Shown piece by piece: positions 43,467 to 51,775 of a stretch of DNA of 64,000 nucleotides. The notes below the pieces were generated by a model that was not told the origin of the DNA, did not search any database, and saw nothing but the letters and a program-made list of their open reading frames with translations. The first letter of the stretch is position 1. Each line of letters opens with the position of its first letter. The stretch spans positions 292,371-356,370 of the forward strand of contig JBCDIT010000003.1 of the NCBI GenBank assembly GCA_038748775.1. Reading direction: 5' to 3'. The DNA comes from DAIQNV01 sp038748775. GTDB taxonomy: Bacteria > Planctomycetota > Phycisphaerae > Phycisphaerales > UBA1924. Position numbers and translations under genes: made by a program.

Positions 43467-44936
43467 TCAGACCAACGCCGACTCGCGCTGCGCCCACGCT
43501 GAGGCCAATCGCGAGGTTGCACGCTGCTCCAGCCGGCCGCGGCTCGCAGACCACCGAACGAGGTTGGGACGCCCCGCAAATCGGGCGAGCCAGGACGGCG
43601 ATTCGGTATCGATGACCACGAGCGGCGCATCCACCCCGATCTGGGCATCCGCGTCGATGATCTCGATGGTGCCCTTGTCGAGTTGGTTCGCGTGCACAAC
43701 GTCCGAAGCCTGGAGACGGGCCCCTGGCTCGGTGAGCACCTCGACGAAACACCCCGCCTTCGCGGCGTGCGCCGCCATCGCTCTCGCCGCGGCGCCGTCC
43801 CCTGCGACGTAGAAGCGCTCACCGGGGGACCACAGACCGGCGAGATCGGCCATCGTCGCCTTGGCGATCGCCGCCCTTGACACGAGTTGCTGGGCGAGAA
43901 GACCAGCACCGACATCGACCAGGTGCCTTTCAGCCCAGCGTTCACCCACGAACCGGCTCCACCACCCTCGAACCGGCCTGGACCAGAGCCGCTCGGACAC
44001 GCCGTCGATGGCCGGTGTGAAACCATCGCCCCGACGCAACGCGTCGGCCGCGGCCCACGCGGCCAGTTCGGGCGTGATCGAATCGCGCGTCGCAACAGGG
44101 CGGAGCAACTCGGTGGCCGCCGCGCAGCGCGGGTCCGAGTCGGCGAGCGCGGCCCGGGTGGCGACGCGGATCGTGAGCGCCAGAACCGCGGCCTGCTCGC
44201 GGGCTTCGCTCAGATCAACTCCGGCCGCCTCGAAGCCCAGCGTCGCCGCTCGGCTGAACGAGCGACGAATGACGCTCGTCATCGACTCGGTCAGCGACGC
44301 CCATCGCGACTGGACACCTCCGTACGCGGCGCGACGCATCGCAACGAGGTTCGGAACCGCGGCGAAACGATCGCCCTGCTCGACCACTCTGAGCAGCAGG
44401 TCAAGGGCCGAAGCCTCGCCCAGCGTCGGCGCCGGCCGGCGTGTATCGAGCGACGAACGATCGATGAGAACCGCGCACGACGCAGGCGTATAGCCGTCGA
44501 GCAAGACCTCGAGACCGACGCGGGCGGCCTCGCCCGGCGCGTCGGCCTCCGGACCGACAGGACGGCCCCGGTCATCACAGGCCACCCACGCGCCGATAGC
44601 GCCCGCGGGGCCGTTTCGGCTCGCGGCGCGCACCAACACGCCCAACGCTCCAGGGACCAGCCGATCGCTCGTCCGGAGCACCAGAGCGTGGGTTCCGACG
44701 GATGCGTCGAGCCCGGCGGCGGTCAGCGTGGCTTCGAGCCCGGCCTCATCGGCCGCGGTTCGCTCGCACACGACGCCCCGGACCCGCTCCGAAGCCTGAG
44801 GCACGTCCACGCCGGGTGGGGCCACGAGGGTCAGCGAAAGCGGGACGGTGTCCTCGTGCGCTTCGAGCGCCGCGACGAACGCATCGACCCCGCTATCGCC
44901 TGGTTGAATCGGAACGATTAGATCGATGTGCGCCAC
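43467..44936 (-). CDS. glycosyltransferase-like protein of unknown specificity
   Basis: A 489-residue protein whose N-terminus, MAHIDLIVPIQPGDSGVDAF, reads like a GT-A sugar transferase start, but the later metal-binding DxD is not clear. There is a helical mid-section (VIRRSFSRAATLGFEAAGVDL) and a Rossmann-like third part near 370-440 (RFYVAGDGAAARAMAAHAAK, VVIDTESPSWLARF). I do not recognise a full-length family. It lies between the heptose enzyme (83 bases downstream of its stop, same strand) and a divergent GT4 gene, so a role in glycan assembly is inferred from context. Confidence 0.7.
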   Translation of the reverse strand: MAHIDLIVPIQPGDSGVDAFVAALEAHEDTVPLSLTLVAPPGVDVPQASERVRGVVCERTAADEAGLEATLTAAGLDASVGTHALVLRTSDRLVPGALGVLVRAASRNGPAGAIGAWVACDDRGRPVGPEADAPGEAARVGLEVLLDGYTPASCAVLIDRSSLDTRRPAPTLGEASALDLLLRVVEQGDRFAAVPNLVAMRRAAYGGVQSRWASLTESMTSVIRRSFSRAATLGFEAAGVDLSEAREQAAVLALTIRVATRAALADSDPRCAAATELLRPVATRDSITPELAAWAAADALRRGDGFTPAIDGVSERLWSRPVRGWWSRFVGERWAERHLVDVGAGLLAQQLVSRAAIAKATMADLAGLWSPGERFYVAGDGAAARAMAAHAAKAGCFVEVLTEPGARLQASDVVHANQLDKGTIEIIDADAQIGVDAPLVVIDTESPSWLARFAGRPNLVRWSASRGRLEQRATSRLASAWAQRESALV

Positions 44937-45145
44937 GCGGAGACCCCCGGATCGAAACTCACCAAACGGAGCCGACTCACCGGGTTACCAGCTTAGCTTG
45001 AATCGGGGTCAGTCTGTACCGGATGACCGGATCACGCCGGTGCATCGCCCTCTTGCTGCTGGAGTCCCGCCGACGACCGGCCGACGAGACAAAGCGTGAG
45101 GGCGAACGATCTTCGGTCGCTCCGAGCCGCCCCCTGTAGGGGATT

Positions 45146-46369
45146 TTGGACGTGAACAAGAACGCTCACGATGCACTCGTCCTGATCTTGCCCGCCGGCC
45201 GAACGCTCATTGAGTGGCGCGACCGAGGGACACTCGGACGCGAGCGCACCATGCTCGAGGCATTTCACGAACGGTACGGGACCATTGTTATGGTCACGCA
45301 CGGCACCGAACGCGACCTCTTGGCGGCTCAGGAAATCCGCAATCCCGATGACGCCTGGCTTGATGTCGTACCAACGCTCGTCCGTGGCGAAGCGCGGTCG
45401 GACGCCGACGTGATCGAGCGGGTCTGCCAATCGATCGAAGGCGGGGGCACGCCCAACGGTGCGAACGTCGTCGTCCAGACGATGCAGCTCGACGACGCGG
45501 GCATCTCGGAGTTGATCGTGCCTGCGCTGCGTGACCGCGGCTACACCGTCGGCTTGGTCGCCCGGGGGGGGTACCTGCCGAGCCGTGTATTGGCGACCGA
45601 GCAAGGCCCCCACACGCCCGACTGCGTCACGGCCGGCGGCGTCGAGCGGCGCATCAGCCGGACCGCACAGGCGGTGATCGGTCCGACGCCGAAAATGCTC
45701 GAAGACCTGACGTGGCGCCACAGCGTCGACCCAGCGCGCACCTTCGTCGTTCCCAACTTCGTGCTCGCGCCCGATACACCGACGCCAGCCGCCGATCGCG
45801 AGCCATCCACGCTGCTCACCTGCGCCTCGCTCGTGCCTCGCAAACGCATCGACCGACTCGTCCGGGCGGCCGCGGCGCTCGCCGCCGATCTCGGGGACGC
45901 CGCTCGGCTCGACGTGCTGGGCGAGGGACCCTTGCGGATGGAGCTCACCGAACTCGCCAAAGAACTCGATGCGCCGGTGCACTTCCTGGGCCATCGCCCG
46001 CACGAGGAAGTCACGCAGCGGCTCCGTTCGTGTACGTGCTTCTTGCTGTCGTCGAGCTTCGAGACCAACCCGAGGCCCCTGCTCGAAGCGATGGCCGAAG
46101 GGGCTCCGGTTGTTGTCGCCAACAGCCCCGGGCTTGCCGAGCATGTCGAGAACGGAGTGTCCGGAGTCATCGTCCCGGGCAGCGCCGAGAGCTTCGCGTA
46201 CGCCCTCGCCGGCGTCATCCCCGACTCGGACTGGCGCGACATGCTCGGAGCGGCAGCCTCGCAGGCCATCGCCAGCACCTGCTCGCTCGAACGCGTCGTC
46301 AACAAGACGCTCGAGGCTCACGAGGCGGCGCTCGATAACGCCTCAAAGGGCGCTGGGCGCGCTGCATAG
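45146..46369 (+). CDS. GT4 family glycosyltransferase
   Basis: A 407-residue GT-B fold glycosyltransferase. The C-terminal nucleotide-sugar domain is typical: CASLVPRKRIDRLVRAA near 233, VLGEGPLR, HFLGHRPHEEV near 285, and SFETNPRPLLEAMAEGAPVVVANSPG near 305-335 carrying the E-x7-E pair. The N-terminal acceptor half is less conserved. The likely start is TTG 45146 or GTG 45152; no strong ribosome-binding site decides. It is divergent from the three-gene cluster at 40443-44936, with 209 bases between. A repeat copy begins 8 bases after its stop. Confidence 0.9.
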   Translation: MDVNKNAHDALVLILPAGRTLIEWRDRGTLGRERTMLEAFHERYGTIVMVTHGTERDLLAAQEIRNPDDAWLDVVPTLVRGEARSDADVIERVCQSIEGGGTPNGANVVVQTMQLDDAGISELIVPALRDRGYTVGLVARGGYLPSRVLATEQGPHTPDCVTAGGVERRISRTAQAVIGPTPKMLEDLTWRHSVDPARTFVVPNFVLAPDTPTPAADREPSTLLTCASLVPRKRIDRLVRAAAALAADLGDAARLDVLGEGPLRMELTELAKELDAPVHFLGHRPHEEVTQRLRSCTCFLLSSSFETNPRPLLEAMAEGAPVVVANSPGLAEHVENGVSGVIVPGSAESFAYALAGVIPDSDWRDMLGAAASQAIASTCSLERVVNKTLEAHEAALDNASKGAGRAA

Positions 46370-46376
46370 TGCAGGC

Positions 46377-46500
46377 TTGATCGCTCGGTTGCGGCCTCCG
46401 GCCCCACACTCTCTCGCGGAACCCGCGCCGGAGTCAATCCGGCGGGCTCCCGGTTGAGAAAGCTGGCGTCGAAGCGCTACACGTTCAGTGAAGACGCTCT
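46377..46500 (+). repeat. 3'-end repeat, copy B
   Basis: Begins 8 bases after the GT4 stop, same strand. It contains GCGGCCTCCGGCC, CACACT, GGAACCCGCGCCGGAGTCAA, then the other side of the hairpin TCCGGC, GGGCTCCCGG, GAGAAAGCTG, and ends CGCTACACGTTCAGTGAAGA. The hairpin GCCGGA-GTCAA-TCCGGC extends by GGA/TCC and CCC/GGG pairs. It overlaps the region up to 48 bases before the pdxJ start. Confidence 0.85.
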
Positions 46501-46547
46501 CGCCAACGGAGGCGACTCCCCATGGGGCACGGCTCTACCATCGCGCC

Positions 46548-47303
46548 ATGCCGCTCCTTGGAGTCAATATCGACCACGTCGCCACGCTCCGGCAAGCGAG
46601 ATACCGCGGTACCGACGGCATCGGCGAGCCCGACCCAGTCCGCGGCGCCCACGAGGCGGAACTCGGCGGGGCCGACGGGATCACGATCCATCTCCGCGAA
46701 GACCGGCGGCATATCCAAGACCGCGACCTCCGCCTGCTCACCGAGCTCGTCCGTGTGAAGCTCAACCTGGAGATGGCGGCGACCGACGCGATGGTCGAGA
46801 TCGCGTGTTCCAGCCATGCACACACGGCGATGCTTGTGCCCGAAGGTCGCGACGAGGTGACCACTGAGGGCGGCCTCGACGTCGCCGGCCAGCTCCCGAG
46901 GCTCACCTCGGTTGTTCAGGAGCTCAGCGGTTCTGGGTTAACCGTGAGCGCGTTCATCGATGCCGATCCGGTCCAGGTCCGGGCCGCGGCCCAGGCCGGC
47001 TTCGACATCTGCGAGGTGCACACCGGTCCGTACGCGCACGCCTTCCAGCGATGCGGGGGTGATTTCCGTGATGAGTCGCTCGCTGAGGAGTTTGCGCGGG
47101 TGCGATCGGCTGGAGCCGCGATCACCGAGGCGGGCATGGGTTTCAACGCGGGGCACGCACTGAACTACACCAATGTAGGGGGTATTGCGGGATTGCCCCA
47201 GGTCCGTGAACTCCACATCGGTCACGCCATTGTGTCGCGCGCCGTCTTCGTCGGGCTTCGCGCCGCGGTTGCGGACATGGTCGAGGCGATGAATCGCGGC
47301 TAA
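46548..47303 (+). CDS. pdxJ: pyridoxine 5'-phosphate synthase
   Basis: A 251-residue enzyme that joins 3-amino-2-oxopropyl phosphate with 1-deoxyxylulose 5-phosphate in vitamin B6 synthesis. Family landmarks are LGVNIDHVATLRQARY at the start with the catalytic His, GADGITIHLREDRRHI near 41, NLEMAATDAM near 72, VPEGRDEVTTEGGLD near 100, and the ending GFNAGHALNYTNV near 205 and ELHIGHAIVSRAVF near 225. The ATG at 46548 is used because an upstream frame reads through the repeat. It stands alone; a weak hairpin follows at 47383. Confidence 0.95.
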   Translation: MPLLGVNIDHVATLRQARYRGTDGIGEPDPVRGAHEAELGGADGITIHLREDRRHIQDRDLRLLTELVRVKLNLEMAATDAMVEIACSSHAHTAMLVPEGRDEVTTEGGLDVAGQLPRLTSVVQELSGSGLTVSAFIDADPVQVRAAAQAGFDICEVHTGPYAHAFQRCGGDFRDESLAEEFARVRSAGAAITEAGMGFNAGHALNYTNVGGIAGLPQVRELHIGHAIVSRAVFVGLRAAVADMVEAMNRG

Positions 47304-47382
47304 AGACCCCCTGTTCTGGTTAATTTTGAGCCTGAATCCTCGCTGCTGGAACAGTTTGAGGTCGAACTGATCGCGGGAGGTG

Positions 47383-47402
47383 CCGTAGTGTGGTGACTAC
47401 GG
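47383..47402 (+). terminator. weak hairpin after pdxJ
   Basis: CCGTAG and CTACGG pair around an eight-base loop, with only TTTG after it. It could end pdxJ transcription or lie in the folC leader. Confidence 0.35.
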
Positions 47403-47465
47403 TTTGCCTGAAGGGGCCCCGGTCCGTGCCGGGCGTCGACGGGTTGTGGCGATGGGGCTGGTCTC

Positions 47466-48932
47466 ATGGATCGAGAACAGGGCACCGCTCGACGAACATC
47501 GGTCGGGTCGACGCAAACAGCAAGCGTGATCGAAACAGCGCCGAAGAAGAAGCGCCGGTTCCGCCCGTTCAGCAGCTATTCCGCCGCCCTGAAGTACCTC
47601 GACGACCGCGTCAACATCGAACGCGTCCGCCCGACGAGGGTTTCGGCCGAGACGTTCAAGCTGGACCGCATGATGGCGTTGATGGCCGAACTCGGCGATC
47701 CGCAAAGCGCGGTCAAAGTCGTCCACGTCGCCGGCAGCAAGGGCAAGGGCTCGGCGTGCGAGATGATCGCCAGTTGCATGCGTGCATGCGGGCTGACGGT
47801 CGGGCTCTACACGAGCCCCCACCTCGTTGACGTGCGCGAGCGTGCACGCATCAACGACACCTCGATCGACGAATCATCGTTTATCCGTTGCCTGAGCAAG
47901 TGCCGCGACGCGGCCAAGGACATCGCGGGCGAACACGGCGACGCGACGTACTTTGAGCTCACAACCGCGATGGCGTTCGTCCACTTCTCTGAGCAAGCGG
48001 TCGATCTGGCCGTGCTCGAAGTGGGCCTCGGCGGGCGGCTCGACGCGACCAACATCGTTGAGCCGACCGTTTGCGGGATCACCGAAATCCAGCTCGAGCA
48101 CACGGCGATCCTGGGCGAGTCGGTCGAGGAGATCGCGGCGGAAAAAGCGGGCATTATGAAGCCCGGAGTGCCCGTCGTCACGGTGCCTCAGTCTAAGGGC
48201 GTGCTCGCGGTGCTCAAGGAACACGCCGCGACGGTCGGCGCTCCGCTCCTCGTGCTGGGCAAAGACATCGACTACTCGTCGCGCTTCGAGGCGAGCCACG
48301 GCATGGGGCCCCACGCCCGGGTGTGTGTGAGCAGCGAGCGCTCGGCGTACGAGCACCTGCCTGTACCGCTGCTCGGCGAGCACCAGGCGCCGAACTGTGG
48401 GCTCGCGCTCGCGGTCGTTGACCAGCTCCGGGCACAGGGCTTCGACGCGCCCGAGCGGGACGTCGCGCGGGGTCTCTCGTCCACGCCTCGACGCGGTCGC
48501 ATGGAAATCGTGTGGGAAGAACCCCCGATCATGGTCGACGGCGCGCACACCGGCGACAGCGTGAAGGCGCTGGTCCGGGGCATCGGCGCTCACCTGCGAT
48601 GCGACTCGATGGTCGTGATCTTCGGGTGCGCGGCGGACAAGAACATCGACGAGATGCTCGAAGAGATCGGTCGCGGCGCCGACAAGATCATCTTCACGAA
48701 GAGTTCGACGAACCCCCGCGCCATGGACCCGAGCGAGCTTCGCACCCGGTTTGAGGATCTCACCGGCAAGATGGCACAGGTCGAACCGACCGCCAAGGAA
48801 GCGATCAACACCGCGGCCCGGGCCGTCGGCCGAGACGACCTAATCTTGGTGACCGGCTCGTTCTGGCTGGCGGGCGAGGCCCGAGCACTGCTCGAGGCGA
48901 AGAAGGCCGAACGGGTTGTCGCGAACGTCTAG
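47466..48932 (+). CDS. folC: folylpolyglutamate synthase / dihydrofolate synthase
   Basis: A 488-residue member of the Mur ligase-like family that adds glutamate to folate (and may also make dihydrofolate). It shows HVAGSKGKGSA near residue 85, where most enzymes have GTNGKGS, then GLYTSPHLVDVRERARIN near 105, LAVLEVGLGGRLDATN near 180, and PIMVDGAHTGDSVKALV near 355. The N-terminal 40 residues are a basic, low-complexity leader (PKKKRRFRPFSSY) that is not part of the enzyme fold. A repeat copy follows the stop. Confidence 0.93.
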   Translation: MDREQGTARRTSVGSTQTASVIETAPKKKRRFRPFSSYSAALKYLDDRVNIERVRPTRVSAETFKLDRMMALMAELGDPQSAVKVVHVAGSKGKGSACEMIASCMRACGLTVGLYTSPHLVDVRERARINDTSIDESSFIRCLSKCRDAAKDIAGEHGDATYFELTTAMAFVHFSEQAVDLAVLEVGLGGRLDATNIVEPTVCGITEIQLEHTAILGESVEEIAAEKAGIMKPGVPVVTVPQSKGVLAVLKEHAATVGAPLLVLGKDIDYSSRFEASHGMGPHARVCVSSERSAYEHLPVPLLGEHQAPNCGLALAVVDQLRAQGFDAPERDVARGLSSTPRRGRMEIVWEEPPIMVDGAHTGDSVKALVRGIGAHLRCDSMVVIFGCAADKNIDEMLEEIGRGADKIIFTKSSTNPRAMDPSELRTRFEDLTGKMAQVEPTAKEAINTAARAVGRDDLILVTGSFWLAGEARALLEAKKAERVVANV

Positions 48933-48938
48933 AGCAGG

Positions 48939-49064
48939 TTCGATCGCTCCGTAGCGGCCTCCGGCCGCACACTCGCTTGCGGAACCCGCGCCGGAGTCAA
49001 TCCAGCGGGCTCCCGGTCGAGAAAGCTGAATTCGTGGCGCTACACGATCAGTGAAGACACTCCA
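48939..49064 (+). repeat. 3'-end repeat, copy C
   Basis: Begins 6 bases after the folC stop, same strand. It is near-identical to copy B over GCGGCCTCCGGCC, GGAACCCGCGCCGGAGTCAA, GGGCTCCCGG, GAGAAAGCTG and CAGTGAAGAC; one base of the hairpin (TCCAGC for TCCGGC) is mismatched. It matches copy A over CGGCCTCCGGCCGCACACTC. Confidence 0.85.
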
Positions 49065-49117
49065 ACGCCCGTTCTTCCCCGACCGAGCCTTGTTCTTACC
49101 CAGTTTTGGGCAAGTCA

Positions 49118-49136
49118 GATGACCATACTGGTCATC
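49118..49136. promoter_or_regulatory. palindrome upstream of the protease gene
   Basis: GATGACCA-TAC-TGGTCATC is a perfect 8-base inverted repeat with a three-base centre, about 150 bases before the protease start. The size and symmetry suit a dimeric repressor or activator site; a small RNA hairpin is an alternative. Confidence 0.4.
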
Positions 49137-49162
49137 GAGGACCTCTTTTCCGCTAGATCATC

Positions 49163-49239
49163 ACAGAACTCTAGAGAGTGACGCCGGTACTCGTCGCTCA
49201 GTTCTGTAGAGTGAGTCCCCTGGCAATCCTCGGGGGATT
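49163..49239 (+). promoter_or_regulatory. possible structured leader of the protease mRNA
   Basis: ACAGAACT (49163-49170) pairs with AGTTCTGT (49200-49207), and AATCC (49225-49229) with GGATT (49235-49239). The two arms of the first pair are each followed by similar bases (TAGAGAGTGA and TAGAGTGAG), a short direct repeat. Together they could fold the 5' end of the transcript. Confidence 0.35.
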
Positions 49240-49286
49240 TGTGCCGGGAAGATCGTTCAAGGGGAACAAGGAAAGTGGATACCAAG

Positions 49287-51701
49287 ATGATGAAGCACCG
49301 CATCGGTGCCGGGGTTGTCGCATCGACACTCCTCGGCTTCGCCGCCACGGCTATTGCCGGTGGACCGCTCGCCACGGACAGCCGTGTCGAAAATGCCCGG
49401 GCGTCGGTCGGCATGCCCGTCTCACCGGCGGACGGCCAGCACGAAATTGTGCCTGTTCAGGAAGGCCCGGGCGACCGGGCTATCGCGGCTCCCCAGCACC
49501 CACCGATCGCGGATGTCCCCCACATGCCGATGCCCAACATTCTTGAGGCGGGCTTCGGGGTGGACTCGAGCGAAACGATGATGTTCCACAACGCGGAGAC
49601 CGGTGAGACCCTCGAACTGCCGGTCACCAAATCGTTCACAGAGGCGATCGGTGGCTCGGGCGGTCAGGCGTTCACCGGCGCTGACGAGAAGATGATCGAC
49701 GAGTGGACCGTCGGCGGCAGAGGCCTGGGCACCCAGACACTCGTCAGCGACGGTTCGCTTCAGGGGTACCCGTTCCGCGCGAACGTCAAGCTTCTGATGG
49801 AGTTCGACAACGGCAGCGGCGGATTCGATTACTTCGTCTGCTCGGGCACGATGCAGGACTCGGGCGTGGTCCTGACGGCCGCGCACTGTGTGTACAACCG
49901 TGACTACCCGGCTTGGGCCACCCGGATCTGGATTTACCCGGGTTGGGACGGCGACGGGGCGACCGGCGCTTCATATACCGAGTTCGACTACTGGGGCTAC
50001 GCGATCGCGCGGAACTACATCGCCGGGAGCGCCTGGGTCGACAGCGGGAACCTCGACCGCGACGTCGCGGCGATCCGCGTGAACCGCAACGAGAGCGTGG
50101 ACGGCGGCCGCAACGTCGGTGCGCTCACCGGCACCTTCGGCTGGGCCTGGGGCGGTAGCTGCGGATCAATCCAAGGGCGCACGTACCACAACGCGTCGTA
50201 CCCGTCGCAGGGCTGCGGCACCCCGGGGCTCCACAACGGCCGCGACATGACCTATTGGTTCGGCGGCATCGATAGCTGCCCGGACAATCAGATGCGGATC
50301 GACACCGGCTCGGGCTGCTACACGGCGATGTGGGGCGGCCAATCGGGCTCGGGCGTGTACTACATCGACGGCTCCAACCGCTTTGTGCACGGCGTCGCTT
50401 CGACCTCGAACCGCAGCTCGTGGGGCGAGTACTGCAAGCTCTGGGAGCAGTTCACCGTCGACCTCGAAGCGTTTAAGAACACCCAGCGCGGCTCGGCGTT
50501 CGACCTCGAGGCTCTTCAGGTCCGTACCACCGGTTCGACGTCGGTCCAGGCCGGTGAGTCGTTCGGCAGCCAGTTCACCGCCTCTATCGTGAACGCGACC
50601 AACAACAACCCCGCCTCGCAGAACTACACGCTCCGGGTGTACCTCTCGACCAACAACAACATCTCGACCAGTGACCGCCTTCTCGCGACCTGGAACTACA
50701 ACGGAGTCGACTTCGCGGCCAACCAGACCCGCACGTTCAACATCCCGGCCCCGTCGATCCCGCTGGACCAGGCCCCGGGCACCTACTACCTGGGCGTGAT
50801 CATCGATGGCCCGGGAGACAACAACTCGGCCAACGACGATTCGGACTCGTGGGATGCGCAGCGTGTGACAGTCCTCACACCGGACGCCCCGAGTGCCCCG
50901 GCGCTGTTCTTTCCATCGAACAACTCGTCGAACGTCTCGATCAACGCCAACCTCGATTGGTTCAACTCGACCAACACGCTCGACTACGACGTGTACTTCG
51001 GCACCGATCCGACGCCGGATAGCGGCGAGTTCGTCGGCAACACCGCGAGCAGCGCCTGGACCCTCCCGACGCTGAGCTACGGCACCACCTACTACTGGCG
51101 CGTCGTCGCGAACGGCCCCAGCGCCGTGACCAACAGCGCCACCTGGTCGTTCAACACCGAGCCGATGCCGGCCTTCGACCTCGCGGCCAACACGGTGCTC
51201 TGGCAGAACAAGAGCACCTACGCCAAGGGCGAGACGATCAACATCTTCCACAGCGTCTCCAACGTCGGCAACATCTCAAGCCCGGGCTTCAACGTCGACA
51301 TGCGTCTGAGCAACAACACGACGATTTCGACCGGTGACTGGGCGCTCGGCACCACCGGCGTGCTCCCCCTCTCGCCCGGCGCAACCAACTCGGGCACCAA
51401 CGCGTACACCATCCCGCTCAACATCCCGGACGGCACCTACTACCTGGGCATGATCGCCAACCAATCGGGTGACGCGAGCAGCGCCAACAACACGGCCGTC
51501 GACAGCGTCCAGGTGACCGTCGTGACCTGCCTCGCCGACCTCGTGCCCAACTATGGCGTCATCGACCTCAACGACGTCGACGCGTTCATCAACGCGTTCC
51601 TTGTCGCCGACCCGTCGGTCGACTTCGTGCCGCCGTTCGGCATCGTCGACCTCGACGACCTCGACACGTTCATCAACGCGTTCCTGAGCAGCTGCCCGTA
51701 A
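49287..51701 (+). CDS. secreted trypsin-like protease with CARDB domains and dockerin-like C-terminus
   Basis: An 804-residue exported protein. After a signal peptide (GAGVVASTLLGFAATAIAG) and a propeptide-like stretch comes a chymotrypsin-fold domain with the triad His200 (LTAAHCV), Asp259 (LDRDVAAIRV) and Ser353 (GGQSGSGVYY). Two CARDB-like domains follow (about 410-530 and 640-745) with a fibronectin-like insert between. The C-terminus is a dockerin-like domain bounded by cysteines, DLVPNYGVIDLNDVDAF then DFVPPFGIVDLDDLDTF. It is the intact counterpart of the domain in the frameshifted gene at 3813-4498. The start at 49287 has an adjacent ATG one codon later. Confidence 0.9.
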   Translation: MMKHRIGAGVVASTLLGFAATAIAGGPLATDSRVENARASVGMPVSPADGQHEIVPVQEGPGDRAIAAPQHPPIADVPHMPMPNILEAGFGVDSSETMMFHNAETGETLELPVTKSFTEAIGGSGGQAFTGADEKMIDEWTVGGRGLGTQTLVSDGSLQGYPFRANVKLLMEFDNGSGGFDYFVCSGTMQDSGVVLTAAHCVYNRDYPAWATRIWIYPGWDGDGATGASYTEFDYWGYAIARNYIAGSAWVDSGNLDRDVAAIRVNRNESVDGGRNVGALTGTFGWAWGGSCGSIQGRTYHNASYPSQGCGTPGLHNGRDMTYWFGGIDSCPDNQMRIDTGSGCYTAMWGGQSGSGVYYIDGSNRFVHGVASTSNRSSWGEYCKLWEQFTVDLEAFKNTQRGSAFDLEALQVRTTGSTSVQAGESFGSQFTASIVNATNNNPASQNYTLRVYLSTNNNISTSDRLLATWNYNGVDFAANQTRTFNIPAPSIPLDQAPGTYYLGVIIDGPGDNNSANDDSDSWDAQRVTVLTPDAPSAPALFFPSNNSSNVSINANLDWFNSTNTLDYDVYFGTDPTPDSGEFVGNTASSAWTLPTLSYGTTYYWRVVANGPSAVTNSATWSFNTEPMPAFDLAANTVLWQNKSTYAKGETINIFHSVSNVGNISSPGFNVDMRLSNNTTISTGDWALGTTGVLPLSPGATNSGTNAYTIPLNIPDGTYYLGMIANQSGDASSANNTAVDSVQVTVVTCLADLVPNYGVIDLNDVDAFINAFLVADPSVDFVPPFGIVDLDDLDTFINAFLSSCP

Positions 51702-51732
51702 CGCGTCCAACGAACCTGACACCTACACAAGG

Positions 51733-51770
51733 GCGGGCCCTTGGCGAACGCCAAGGGCCCGCTTTCTTTC
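51733..51770 (+). terminator. strong terminator after the protease gene
   Basis: A perfect 14-base stem, GCGGGCCCTTGGCG and its complement, with an AA loop, followed by TTTCTTTC. It sits between the convergent protease gene and the gene ending at 51776, and may serve both, though the T run favours the plus strand. Confidence 0.9.
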
Positions 51771-51775
51771 AGGAC

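Larger units (their letters stand above)
48933..49286. other. 354-base gap: repeat copy C and the protease leader
   Basis: The first 130 bases are a 3'-end repeat copy. The rest, 49065-49286, is the upstream region of the protease gene and contains three inverted repeats, listed separately, that would give a structured leader or operator sites. No frame looks coding. Confidence 0.6.

Noticed and set aside
34511..49064. The four similar repeats considered as a CRISPR array or insertion-sequence remnants.
   Set aside because: They are thousands of bases apart, have no spacer pattern, no terminal inverted repeat or target duplication, and no transposase piece.
50166..51251. A 361-codon minus-strand frame opposite the protease.
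   Set aside because: Val/Arg/Gly shadow without motifs.
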